NCBI GenBank assembly: GCA_003167475.1
Contig: PMTB01000125.1
Location: 6,837-18,748, forward strand
Origin: a candidate division FCPU426 bacterium
GTDB lineage: Bacteria > Oederibacteriota > PGYV01 > Palsa-1178
Length of the DNA: 11,912 nt
Direction of reading: 5' to 3'
This document shows, piece after piece, positions 1-6,171 of this stretch (positions within the stretch are counted from its first letter, which is position 1; every line of letters starts with the position of its first letter). The notes under the pieces are model-generated. The model worked only from the letters and a program-made list of their open reading frames with translations. It did not search any database and had not been told where the DNA came from. Both the position numbers and the translations under genes were made by a program.

Positions 1-1413
1 CATGATCCTTACTTCGCGGCCGGCCTGTATGGCGAACACGCGCTGTACGCCTTCAAATGAAGAGGCGATCTTTTCCAGGTTCTCGAGCCTCTTGATGTAG
101 CTCTCGAGGGTTTCGCGCCTTGCTCCCGGCCTTGCAGCCGATATTCCGTCGGCAGCCTGTACAAGCACGGCCTCTATTGATTTAGGCTCCACGTCATTGT
201 GGTGCGCCTCTATGGCATGTATTATCTTTTCCGATTCGCCGTATTTTCTGGCGGCGTCCACTCCGAGCTGGACATGCGAGCCTTCCTGCTCGTGGTCTAT
301 GGCCTTTCCTATATCGTGCAGGAGAGCGGCCCTTTTAGCGAGCGTCGGGTCTATGTGGAGTTCCGAAGCTATGATGGCCGTGATGTATGCCATTTCAATG
401 GAATGCTGCAGTACGTTCTGGCCGTAACTTGTCCTGAAGTGCAGTTTGCCGAGAAGTTTTACGAGCTCGGGGTGCAGGGAACCGATGCCGACATCCATGC
501 AAGTGCGTTCGCCGATCTCTTTTATCCTCTGTTCCATATCAAGTTTTGTCTTGTTGACGATCTCTTCAATGCGGCCCGGGTGTATCCTGCCGTCCTGTAT
601 TAGGCGTTCCAGGGAGAGCCTTGCGGTTTCCCTTCTCACCGGGTCAAAAGCCGATATGGTGACGGCTTCCGGGGTGTCGTCTATGATGAAGTCCACGCCC
701 GTGGCTGATTCGAGGGCCTTGATATTCCTGCCTTCGCGGCCGATAATGCGGCCCTTCATTTCCTCATTGGGAAGGGGAACGACCGATACGCTCACTTCCG
801 AGGTATGGTCCGCGGCCACGCGCTGTATGGCTGTGACTATGATCTCGCGGGCTTTCTTTTCCGCGTTCTCTTTTGTTTCTTCCTCGATCCTCTTTATCTG
901 CAGGAGCGATTCGTGCCTGGCTTCATTGAGCATGGAGTTGATGAGCTCGTTCTTGGCGTTCTCGGCCGACAGGCCCGATATGGCCTCGAGCTTCTGCCTC
1001 TGCTCGCCGACTAACTTGCCCAGGTTTTCCTCATTGAGCTTGAGTTTCTTTTCCAGGTCGTCAAGGCCCGCTTTTTTCTGGCCGAGTTCCTTTTCTTTCT
1101 TATCGACTGTTTCTATCTTTTTGTCGAAATTTTCCTCGCGCTGCCTTAAGCGTTTCTCCAGGTCGCCCAGTTCCCGGCGCTCTTCCCTGGTCTTTACGTC
1201 GAATTCCGACTGGGCTTTCAGGAGCTTGTCCTTCATCTCCAGCTCAGCCTCTTTTTTCCATGAACCAGCCTCTTTCTTGGCGTTTTCAATTATCTGCTCA
1301 GAATAGACCTTGGCGCTGGATATCTGCTGCTCAGAAATGAACTTCCTCAGCAGGAAACCCAACCCCGTTCCCAACAACAGCGCGACAACCGCTGCGATTA
1401 TTCCTCCGACCAT
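1..1413 (-). CDS. rny: Ribonuclease Y, 3' end beyond window
   Basis: Membrane-anchored endoribonuclease that starts mRNA turnover. Translating the minus strand from the ATG at 1413 gives 471 codons, open to the window edge. Residues 2-22 form one N-terminal membrane helix (MVGGIIAAVVALLLGTG). A highly charged coiled coil follows to about residue 200. A KH RNA-binding domain at about 205-275 carries GRIIGREGRN (221-230). The HD phosphohydrolase domain has H337 in LQHSIE, the metal-binding pair in LLHDIGK (364-370) and EAHHND (402-407). The last visible residues, QAGREVRIM, match the region about 45 residues before the end of the usual 520-residue protein, so only the tail is missing. The start is supported by a GAGGAGG ribosome-binding site at about 1420-1426. 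Upstream on the same strand are a terminator and 6S RNA. Family assignment is essentially certain. Confidence 0.97.
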   Translation of the reverse strand, partial: MVGGIIAAVVALLLGTGLGFLLRKFISEQQISSAKVYSEQIIENAKKEAGSWKKEAELEMKDKLLKAQSEFDVKTREERRELGDLEKRLRQREENFDKKIETVDKKEKELGQKKAGLDDLEKKLKLNEENLGKLVGEQRQKLEAISGLSAENAKNELINSMLNEARHESLLQIKRIEEETKENAEKKAREIIVTAIQRVAADHTSEVSVSVVPLPNEEMKGRIIGREGRNIKALESATGVDFIIDDTPEAVTISAFDPVRRETARLSLERLIQDGRIHPGRIEEIVNKTKLDMEQRIKEIGERTCMDVGIGSLHPELVKLLGKLHFRTSYGQNVLQHSIEMAYITAIIASELHIDPTLAKRAALLHDIGKAIDHEQEGSHVQLGVDAARKYGESEKIIHAIEAHHNDVEPKSIEAVLVQAADGISAARPGARRETLESYIKRLENLEKIASSFEGVQRVFAIQAGREVRIM

Positions 1414-1480
1414 AGTAAAACCTCCTCAAATGTGTTTTGGGCATCAGCGGCTTTTGGTTAAAATGCGCGTAAGTATAGTC

Positions 1481-1508
1481 AAAAAAAGCCGCGCCGCTTA
1501 TTTAGCGG
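1481..1508 (-). terminator. Intrinsic terminator upstream of rny
   Basis: Read on the minus strand, a 5-bp stem CCGCT/AGCGG (1508-1504 with 1498-1494, 5-nt loop) is followed by CGCGGC and seven consecutive T (1487-1481). It would stop transcription coming from the 6S RNA side, so rny probably has a promoter of its own in the 70 bases before its start. I found no convincing -35/-10 pair there. Confidence 0.55.
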
Positions 1509-1527
1509 AGGAGATAAACGAAGAGGA

Positions 1528-1662
1528 TTATACCGAGAGGGAAAAAGGCGATATAAACAGAGAAAAAATTAAACCGTCACAAACCTTGTGGTTTGTGTCT
1601 GCTGATATAACAGGGCTTTCGCCGCTATTTGCCTTTTGTTCTTCAATATAAATGATAAACAT
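1528..1662 (-). CDS. Possible 44-residue small protein (doubtful)
   Basis: A minus-strand reading frame starts at ATG 1662 and ends with TAA at 1530-1528. It encodes 44 residues beginning MFIIYIEEQKANSG, with a hydrophobic stretch LIFSLFISPFSLSV at the end. A GGAGAG motif sits six bases before the ATG, which is the only real support. It lies directly after the 6S RNA and a short hairpin (1676-1690). Against it, the frame contains the 8-bp hairpin at 1578-1597, and I recognise no family. It may simply be untranslated trailer of the 6S transcript. Confidence 0.2.
   Translation of the reverse strand: MFIIYIEEQKANSGESPVISADTNHKVCDGLIFSLFISPFSLSV
1563..1597 (-). terminator. Possible terminator of the 6S RNA transcript
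   Basis: A perfect 8-bp stem CACAAACC/GGTTTGTG (1578-1585 and 1590-1597) with a 4-nt loop is followed, on the minus strand and ten bases later, by six T (1568-1563). The distance between stem and T-run makes it a weak candidate. It lies downstream of the 6S RNA and inside the doubtful 44-codon frame, so only one of the two readings is likely correct. Confidence 0.3.
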
Positions 1663-1700
1663 TCGTTACTCTCCACCGTAAAATCTACGGATATAATTTC

Positions 1701-1861
1701 CCGGCGTGCCGTGAGAAGAAACCATTTGGACCATACTAAACAGGTGGGTGCCTTACAGGCGTCTTAGGCTTCCCGAATTAACGGGCGTGCACACAACGGC
1801 TGGTTCCGGCTCCCTATTTAATAGGCGTTGGACCAAATATAACCTCTTCAACACAAACACC
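1701..1861 (-). ncRNA. ssrS: 6S RNA
   Basis: 6S RNA mimics an open promoter and binds sigma-70 RNA polymerase holoenzyme. On the minus strand the apical part reads GUGUGCACGCCCG, a UUAAUU loop, then CGGGAAGCCUAAGAC, and later GGCACCCACCUG. This parallels the conserved E. coli segments GUGAGCAUGCUCG, CGAGAAGCCUUAAAAC and GACACAUUCACCUUG. Long-range pairing closes the molecule: UUUGG.CC with GG.CCAAA (one mismatch), GAAGA with UCUUC, and two GUG/CAC blocks near the ends. A side hairpin CCUAU/AUAGG lies on the 5' arm. The predicted length of about 160 nt is at the short end for the family. The 5' end is placed from the promoter. The 3' end is placed from pairing and is uncertain by about 10 nt. 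The locus lies next to rny; in proteobacteria ssrS sits by zapA and the folate cyclo-ligase gene. Confidence 0.8.
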
Positions 1862-1865
1862 CCAG

Positions 1866-1894
1866 GATATAAAAATCCCTGAAAATGCTGTCAA
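1866..1894 (-). promoter_or_regulatory. Sigma-70 promoter of 6S RNA
   Basis: On the minus strand TTGACA (1894-1889) and TATATC (1871-1866) are separated by exactly 17 bases. The predicted transcript begins at about 1860, at the GGGGUG that pairs with the 3' end of the 6S RNA. Confidence 0.75.
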
Positions 1895-1946
1895 AATAAC
1901 TTCTTTTTGTACATAGAATATTAACATATTTGTAATAATATAGTCA

Positions 1947-1992
1947 ACACATTAAAATCACATCAGGGGTCTGGTTTGCGATTTTAATGTGT
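1947..1992. repeat. Palindromic repeat, left copy of an inverted pair (REP-like)
   Basis: A perfect 13-bp inverted repeat ACACATTAAAATC / GATTTTAATGTGT (1947-1959 and 1980-1992) encloses a 20-nt loop containing CAGGGGTCTG. The element matches the reverse complement of the palindrome at 2076-2120. Cores 1954-1973 and 2095-2114 agree at 17 of 20 positions. Such inverted pairs resemble REPINs mobilised by RAYT transposases. No such transposase gene is in this window. Confidence 0.7.
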
Positions 1993-2075
1993 GTGAAAAC
2001 CTTGTATATAATGAAGAATGATAACGCAACGAAATCTGTTTCCGGACGTTTATATAAATACTTAGATCTTTATCC

Positions 2076-2120
2076 CATTCTAAAATCGCATATACAGACC
2101 TCTAATGCGATTTTAGAATG
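2076..2120. repeat. Palindromic repeat, right copy of an inverted pair (REP-like)
   Basis: A perfect 16-bp inverted repeat CATTCTAAAATCGCAT / ATGCGATTTTAGAATG (2076-2091 and 2105-2120) has a 13-nt loop containing CAGACCTCT. That loop is the complement of the AGGGGTCTG in the left copy apart from one base. The element ends 11 bases before the -35 box of the next gene, so it could also affect that promoter. Confidence 0.7.
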
Positions 2121-2131
2121 ATTTTAGAGTA

Positions 2132-2159
2132 TTGACAAAATGTTTATTACGGGTATAAT
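2132..2159 (+). promoter_or_regulatory. Consensus promoter of the NHL lipoprotein gene
   Basis: TTGACA (2132-2137) and TATAAT (2154-2159) are both perfect, with a 16-base spacer. The expected transcript starts near 2166, about 22 bases before the GTG start. An in-frame ATG at 2140 lies inside this promoter and therefore cannot be the start codon. Confidence 0.85.
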
Positions 2160-2187
2160 TAAAAAATCACATATTATGGAGGAACAA

Positions 2188-3093
2188 GTGAAAAAATTTT
2201 TGATACCGCTGCTTATTATCATGGTTGGCCTGGCCTATTCAGGCTGCACAAGCACCACTCCTACAACGCCCGGCACGGCCGGGATATATAAATATTCCCT
2301 TAAATTCGGGACTTTGGGGAGCGGCAACGGCCAGTTGAACAACCCGCGCGGCATAACCGTTGATTCCACGGGCAATATTTACGTCGCGGATTACGGCAAT
2401 AACAGGGTGGAAAAATTCGATTCCGCCGGGACTTATGTGTCACAGTGGACAAGCAATTCTCCAATGGGAATGGCGACAGACAGTGCTGGAAATATATACG
2501 TGTGCGACCCTGGCGGCAGCTTTGTTACCAAATTTAACGCGACTGGTACGACTTTGGCCACGTTCGGCAGCGGGACTTTACTTGACCCGCAGGCTGTGGG
2601 CGTGGACAGCGCAGGCAACGTTTACGTAGACGACACAGGCAATACCAGGATAGTTAAATTCAGCGCCGCCGGCGCGTTAATTACGCAATGGGGAACTACT
2701 GGCGCCGACAACGGTGAGTTTGTCAGGCCTTATGGGGTGGCGGTTGACAACCTTGGGAACGTTTTTGTCGCGGATTTTACAAACATAAGGATACAAAAAT
2801 TTACTACAGCCGGCGCATACATTTTACAATGGGGCAATACGTCAAGCAATAACGGGCCGTTTGTCTCGCCTGTCGCGGTCACAACGGATATTGCAGGGGA
2901 CGTATTTGTAGTGGACGAAGGCAACAACAAGGTGCAGGAATTCAACAACGCGGGGACTTACTTAACGCAGTTCGGCGCCTACGGCACGGGCAACGGTGAT
3001 TTTAACGGCCCGACGGCGGTCGCGGTGGACGCCTCTGGAAATGTCTACGTCACGGACTATGGCAATAACAGGGTGGAAAAATTCATTCCGTAA
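2188..3093 (+). CDS. NHL-repeat beta-propeller lipoprotein
   Basis: An exported lipoprotein of 301 residues built as a six-bladed NHL propeller; such domains usually bind proteins, glycans or other ligands. The molecular role here is unknown. The start is GTG 2188, with GGAGG five bases upstream and the promoter just before. It gives a signal sequence MKKFLIPLLIIMVGLAYSGC with the lipid-bearing Cys at 20; Tyr at -3 is slightly unusual. A short Thr/Pro tether (21-31) leads to six repeats of about 42-50 residues. Each has the pattern P-x-x-hydrophobic-x-x-D-x-x-G-N-(I/V)-(Y/F)-V-x-D, then NxR(V/I)xKF, with D-x-x-G at about 59, 98, 140, 187, 234 and 281. Blades 1 and 6 both contain YGNNRVEKF and share 24 identical bases. 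The gene is flanked by its own promoter and terminator, so it is monocistronic. The family is clear; a catalytic role is not indicated. Confidence 0.92.
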   Translation: MKKFLIPLLIIMVGLAYSGCTSTTPTTPGTAGIYKYSLKFGTLGSGNGQLNNPRGITVDSTGNIYVADYGNNRVEKFDSAGTYVSQWTSNSPMGMATDSAGNIYVCDPGGSFVTKFNATGTTLATFGSGTLLDPQAVGVDSAGNVYVDDTGNTRIVKFSAAGALITQWGTTGADNGEFVRPYGVAVDNLGNVFVADFTNIRIQKFTTAGAYILQWGNTSSNNGPFVSPVAVTTDIAGDVFVVDEGNNKVQEFNNAGTYLTQFGAYGTGNGDFNGPTAVAVDASGNVYVTDYGNNRVEKFIP

Positions 3094-3127
3094 ATGCAAA
3101 AAAATCAGGAATAAAAGCGATATAGTT

Positions 3128-3161
3128 AAAAAGCCCGGGATTTAAGTCCCGGGCTTTTTTT
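3128..3161 (+). terminator. Strong intrinsic terminator after the NHL gene
   Basis: A perfect 13-bp stem AAAAAGCCCGGGA / TCCCGGGCTTTTT (3128-3140 and 3147-3159) with a TTTAAG loop ends in a seven-T run (3155-3161). The A-tract on the other side means it could work in both directions, but no gene approaches from the right. Confidence 0.93.
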
Positions 3162-3188
3162 GTATTTAGGGGACTGCGCGGGTGGTGC

Positions 3189-3217
3189 TTGATAAAGCAG
3201 GGATAGATTATTAAAAT
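3189..3217 (+). promoter_or_regulatory. Probable promoter of the nitroreductase-like gene
   Basis: TTGATA (3189-3194) and TAAAAT (3212-3217) are separated by 17 bases. The predicted start lies about 15 bases before the ATG, giving a very short leader. Each box deviates from consensus by one base. Confidence 0.6.
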
Positions 3218-3238
3218 ACAAAATAGCGGGGTGTTATT

Positions 3239-3922
3239 ATGGCGGTTAAAAAAAAGAAAATTCCAAAAAAAGTATTTTCCGGGGCCGGGCTTCAAACAAT
3301 CGATCTACCCAAGCCCGGTCTTAGCGGCGGAAAACCAGTGTTGTCAGCGCTGCAAAAAAGAAGGACCGTGCGCTCCATCGGCAGCAGGAAACTTTCACCG
3401 CGCACACTTTCAAACCTTCTCTGGGCTGCCTGCGGCGTGAACCGGAAGAACGGGCCCTTTGGCGGGCCCGGCGTTACAGCGGCTTCGGCGAGCAACTCGC
3501 AGGAGATACTTCTTTATGTGGCAACGAAGGACGGGGTTTATCTGTACGAACCTTATCCGCACAGGCTGGTCCCGGTTGTTTCAGGCGATCTGCGTTCTAT
3601 GGCCATAGGCAGGGGGCAGGGGAACATGGGGGCGACAGCGCCCGTGCGCATCATTTACGTGGTTGATATTTATAAATTCAGCGTTGCCGGGTTCCCGGAG
3701 CCGGGGCTTAAGGACCCCGAGGTGCAGAAATCCTACTATTATGTCGATACCGGGCTTATCGCGGGTAACATCTATTTATTCGCGGCCTCAAACGGGCTTG
3801 CCACGTGGTTCCACAATTGCGACAAGGTTGGGCTCGCTTCGAAATTAAAATTGAGGGACGACCAGCGCGCACTTTTCGGGCAGACAGTAGGGTACCCGGA
3901 TAAAAAGGGACAGGGGAAATAA
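3239..3922 (+). CDS. SagB/ThcOx-type nitroreductase family protein
   Basis: An FMN-dependent oxidoreductase of the nitroreductase superfamily, nearest to the small single-domain SagB/ThcOx-like branch, 227 residues. Visible family features are PVLSALQKRRTVRSI (33-47), whose arginines normally hold the FMN phosphate, and LSPRTLSNLLWAACGVNR (52-69). ASASNSQEILLYV (82-94) is followed by DGVYLYEP, then APVRIIYVVD, DTGLIAGNIYLFAASNGLATW (170-190) and the C-terminal GQTVGYP (214-220). No signal peptide is present; the N-terminus is Lys-rich (MAVKKKKIPKK), so it is probably cytoplasmic. The start is ATG 3239 after a weak GGGGTG. It stands alone between a terminator and a 400-base gap. No YcaO, leader peptide or dehydratase gene accompanies it, so azoline oxidation in a peptide pathway is not supported here. 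The substrate is unknown. Confidence 0.88.
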   Translation: MAVKKKKIPKKVFSGAGLQTIDLPKPGLSGGKPVLSALQKRRTVRSIGSRKLSPRTLSNLLWAACGVNRKNGPFGGPGVTAASASNSQEILLYVATKDGVYLYEPYPHRLVPVVSGDLRSMAIGRGQGNMGATAPVRIIYVVDIYKFSVAGFPEPGLKDPEVQKSYYYVDTGLIAGNIYLFAASNGLATWFHNCDKVGLASKLKLRDDQRALFGQTVGYPDKKGQGK

Positions 3923-3980
3923 GGCTGTTCACCTTCATTTGTTGCGTTCGATATTAGAGAGTCGAAAGTTGATCAATGTC

Positions 3981-4033
3981 TATTGCTGCGGGCTTGGTCA
4001 CTCGCATGCTCGTGACTTACGCCCGCAGCAATA
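3981..4033. repeat. Long near-palindromic hairpin element
   Basis: The outer arms TATTGCTGCGGGC / GCCCGCAGCAATA (3981-3993 and 4021-4033) pair perfectly over 13 bp. After small unpaired bulges (TTG and TTAC), inner arms GTCAC (3997-4001) and GTGAC (4012-4016) pair, and the centre is the palindrome GCATGC (4004-4009). It lies 59 bases after the nitroreductase stop codon and lacks a T-run. It looks like an interspersed palindromic repeat rather than a simple terminator, but repetition cannot be tested within this window. Confidence 0.6.
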
Positions 4034-4151
4034 TTATAAGTGGGGCGAAGGGCATGAGAGAGGTGAGCAGTAGAGAGTAGATTTAGCAAGCTCGGTAGGT
4101 ATTATAGAAGGACAAAGCCGTTATAGATTTTGTAGAGAGGGGGCATCTTGT

Positions 4152-4175
4152 CCGCTGGAGCTTCAGCGAAAGCGG
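4152..4175. repeat. Small hairpin, possible palindromic repeat unit
   Basis: CCGCT (4152-4156) and AGCGG (4171-4175) flank GGAGCTTCAGCGAA, within which GCTG/CAGC can form an alternative stem. It resembles short GC-rich palindromic repeats scattered in many genomes, but only one copy is present here and the stem is short. Confidence 0.25.
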
Positions 4176-4268
4176 GCCCCATATCTACAGGAACGGGGGA
4201 AAAACAGTTGGCGGGTCATCATGTACCATTCGGTCGGTAATTTACGGAAAAACGTCGCTTTACCGTTA

Positions 4269-4297
4269 TTGACATAAAGGCCGATTGCGCATATCAT
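4269..4297 (+). promoter_or_regulatory. Promoter of the barrel-protein/MFS operon
   Basis: TTGACA (4269-4274) and TATCAT (4292-4297) are spaced by 17 bases. The transcript would begin near 4304, about 23 bases before the GTG start codon. A leader this short leaves no room for a riboswitch. Confidence 0.75.
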
Positions 4298-4326
4298 GTA
4301 CATACAGGGCCAAAAGGAGAATATAA

Positions 4327-4959
4327 GTGTCCATAAGAACAAACCTGCTATTGATCTTAATTATGAGTTCATCCCCGCTTTTAGCTGATATCCAGGGGCT
4401 TGTTGATTCGGCAAATAACACTTTACCGGCCGGCGTTGTCATGCCGGCGGCTATTTCGGCAACCGCGGCGGCTGAGCCTGTTTCAGCCACCTCGGGCACG
4501 CCCACAACGCACATTTTTTTGAACGCCCTCGGCATAGAGGTTGGCATGGTCGGGCGCGTCATTCCGGGGATATCATATACACGCTATTTGTTCCACCGTG
4601 TTTTTATCACGGGTTTCGGCGGGCTGGTTGCGGATCCGGACGGGGTTGAAACATTTGTTTCAATTAGCGGGTACAGGATGTTGAATGATTTTATATACGC
4701 GGGAATCGGATTTTCCGCGATTTTTGACAAAGGCAGGTCGGTATATATAGGGGTGGCCAATCCGTCAATCGGGTTAATGGCAAGGATTACTCCGGAAATA
4801 TCGTTCTACGCGGAAGGCATGGCCTGGATATTCAAGATACGGACAAATAATTCCGTCATGACCGTCCCGGATGATAATATCCTGACATTCAAGGTGGGAG
4901 TGAAATATTTTTTCAGCTGGGAAGACCCCTTGCCGGATATGAATGAAATTATTAAATAG
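4327..4959 (+). CDS. Exported protein, probable small outer-membrane beta-barrel
   Basis: I do not recognise a named family. The 210-residue product starts at GTG 4327, seven bases after AGGAG. It has a signal peptide (MSIRTNLLLILIMSSSPLLA, probable cleavage after Ala20). A low-complexity Ala/Thr/Pro segment (about 32-62) follows. From about 63 to 196 come alternating polar and hydrophobic stretches rich in Gly and aromatic residues, such as FVSISGYRMLNDFIYAGIGFSAIF, ISFYAEGMAWIF and ILTFKVGVKYFF. These suggest amphipathic beta-strands ending in an aromatic residue, as in outer-membrane barrels, although a short tail (197-210) follows the last strand. It is 11 bases upstream of the MFS permease gene, so the two are almost certainly co-transcribed. 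It may provide the outer-membrane step of the same uptake or efflux, which is inference only. Confidence 0.75.
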   Translation: MSIRTNLLLILIMSSSPLLADIQGLVDSANNTLPAGVVMPAAISATAAAEPVSATSGTPTTHIFLNALGIEVGMVGRVIPGISYTRYLFHRVFITGFGGLVADPDGVETFVSISGYRMLNDFIYAGIGFSAIFDKGRSVYIGVANPSIGLMARITPEISFYAEGMAWIFKIRTNNSVMTVPDDNILTFKVGVKYFFSWEDPLPDMNEIIK

Positions 4960-4970
4960 GGAATAGCCGG

Positions 4971-6158
4971 ATGAAGAAAAATGATCATTCCGGATTATTC
5001 GTTATCCTGCTTGTATACGCGGCCTTTATCGCGCTCGGCCTCCCTGACGGCCTTATGGGCGTGGCATGGCCCTCCATACGCGCGGAATTCAAACTGCCTA
5101 TCGATTCCATCGGCCTGCTTATGGTCACGCTCACGGTTGGATACCTGATATCCTCTTTTTACTGCGGAAGGCTTATATACATTTTTGGCGTGGGGAAAAT
5201 ACTCGCGGCCAGCTGTTTTCTGACGGGACTGGCCCTGACCGGTTATTGTGTAACCGGGTCGTGGGCCTTGTTTGTGTCTTTCGGTATAGGCGCGGGTTTC
5301 GGGGCGGGCCTGATAGATTCCGGGCTCAACACCTATGTCGCGGCAAACCTTGGAAAAAAACATATGCACTGGCTGCACGCCAGTTTCGGCCTTGGCGCCA
5401 CGATAGGACCGTTCATAATGACAACGGCGATAAACCGTTTTCACAACTGGCGCGGCGGGTATATGACCGTGTCCGTTCTTCAGGTCTTATTGGCCGCGTG
5501 TTTTTTGATTACACTGAAAAGCTGGAACGCCCCTGAAGGCGCCCTCACCGAAGGGACCAAACTCACCGATTATGACACTCCTATTTTAAAAACGCTTTCA
5601 CACCCGTCCGTATGGGTAAGCCTGCTGGTATTTTTTCTTTACACCGGCGTGGAAGGAACCGTGGGATTTTGGGCATACACCATACTGACCGAGTCGAGGC
5701 ATATTGCGCCGGCCGTGGCCGGGATTTGGACCGGCATATACTGGGGAACTTTCACCCTCGGCCGCGTGCTTGCCGGGTTCTATTCGAAGCGGCTGTCCAT
5801 CAACGCGCTCGTCCGCTTAAGCCTTTTTGCCGGGCTGTGCGGGACCGTAATATTCTGGCTTAATATATCGGCTGCTTTTAACCTGGCCGGGTTGATACTG
5901 ACGGGACTTGCCATCGCGCCAATATTTCCGTCTTTGGTTTCAGGCACCGCGGGCCGCGTCGGCGATATCCACGCGGGTAATACCATAGGCATGCAGATGG
6001 CCGCGGCAGGCCTGGGCATAGCGGCAATACCGGCTTTGGCAGGAGTCATAGCGGGGAAGACTTCACCGGAGGCAATACCGGTTTTTTTGATGGGGCTTTT
6101 TGTAACGACGATAATTATATATGTGGTTTTTGTGAGAATGGATAGGGCGTTGGAATAG
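4971..6158 (+). CDS. Major facilitator superfamily permease, FucP/YbjJ-like
   Basis: An inner-membrane secondary transporter of 395 residues with about twelve hydrophobic segments (roughly 9-27, 45-65, 75-94, 98-118, 134-154, 163-182, 213-235, 246-268, 280-298, 301-322, 339-360 and 368-388). The opening GLPDGLMGVAWPSIRAEF (23-40), the early loop GRLIYIFGVGK (66-76) and HASFGLGATIGPFIMT (136-151) resemble the MFS branch that includes fucose permease and YbjJ. A central cytoplasmic loop (about 183-212) divides the two six-helix halves. The substrate cannot be read from sequence; a sugar or similar small solute is plausible from the family. The ATG at 4971 follows a poor ribosome-binding site and lies 11 bases after the preceding stop, suggesting translational coupling in an operon. 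The next 130 bases are a palindromic repeat that may also end the transcript. Confidence 0.9.
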   Translation: MKKNDHSGLFVILLVYAAFIALGLPDGLMGVAWPSIRAEFKLPIDSIGLLMVTLTVGYLISSFYCGRLIYIFGVGKILAASCFLTGLALTGYCVTGSWALFVSFGIGAGFGAGLIDSGLNTYVAANLGKKHMHWLHASFGLGATIGPFIMTTAINRFHNWRGGYMTVSVLQVLLAACFLITLKSWNAPEGALTEGTKLTDYDTPILKTLSHPSVWVSLLVFFLYTGVEGTVGFWAYTILTESRHIAPAVAGIWTGIYWGTFTLGRVLAGFYSKRLSINALVRLSLFAGLCGTVIFWLNISAAFNLAGLILTGLAIAPIFPSLVSGTAGRVGDIHAGNTIGMQMAAAGLGIAAIPALAGVIAGKTSPEAIPVFLMGLFVTTIIIYVVFVRMDRALE

Positions 6159-6171
6159 TTTTGGCAGGGGT

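Larger units (their letters stand above)
3923..4326. other. 404-base intergenic region with two hairpins and a promoter
   Basis: This gap holds the large palindrome at 3981-4033, a smaller hairpin at 4152-4175 and the promoter at 4269-4297. I see no reading frame with a ribosome-binding site, no recognisable structured RNA, and no clear T-tailed terminator for the nitroreductase gene. The stretch 4040-4150 is purine-rich on the plus strand and otherwise featureless. Confidence 0.6.

Noticed and set aside
446..1306. Long plus-strand frame of 286 codons
   Set aside because: It is the antisense shadow of the rny coiled-coil and KH regions; its Ser/Phe-rich translation is the complement of Lys/Glu codons, and RNase Y is unmistakable on the other strand.
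1310..1651. Plus-strand frame of 113 codons overlapping the rny start
   Set aside because: It covers the rny start and the minus-strand terminator, has no ribosome-binding site, and its translation shows no family features.
1947..2120. A CRISPR array or insertion sequence suggested by the repeated palindromes
   Set aside because: There are only two units, in inverted orientation, without regular spacers, and no transposase or Cas gene lies nearby.
3239..3922. A ribosomally made modified-peptide gene cluster around the SagB-like gene
   Set aside because: No YcaO cyclase, precursor peptide, protease or exporter tied to such a pathway is present; the neighbours are an NHL lipoprotein and a barrel/MFS operon with separate promoters.
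4200..4326. A riboswitch before the barrel/MFS operon
   Set aside because: The promoter at 4269-4297 leaves a leader of only about 23 bases.
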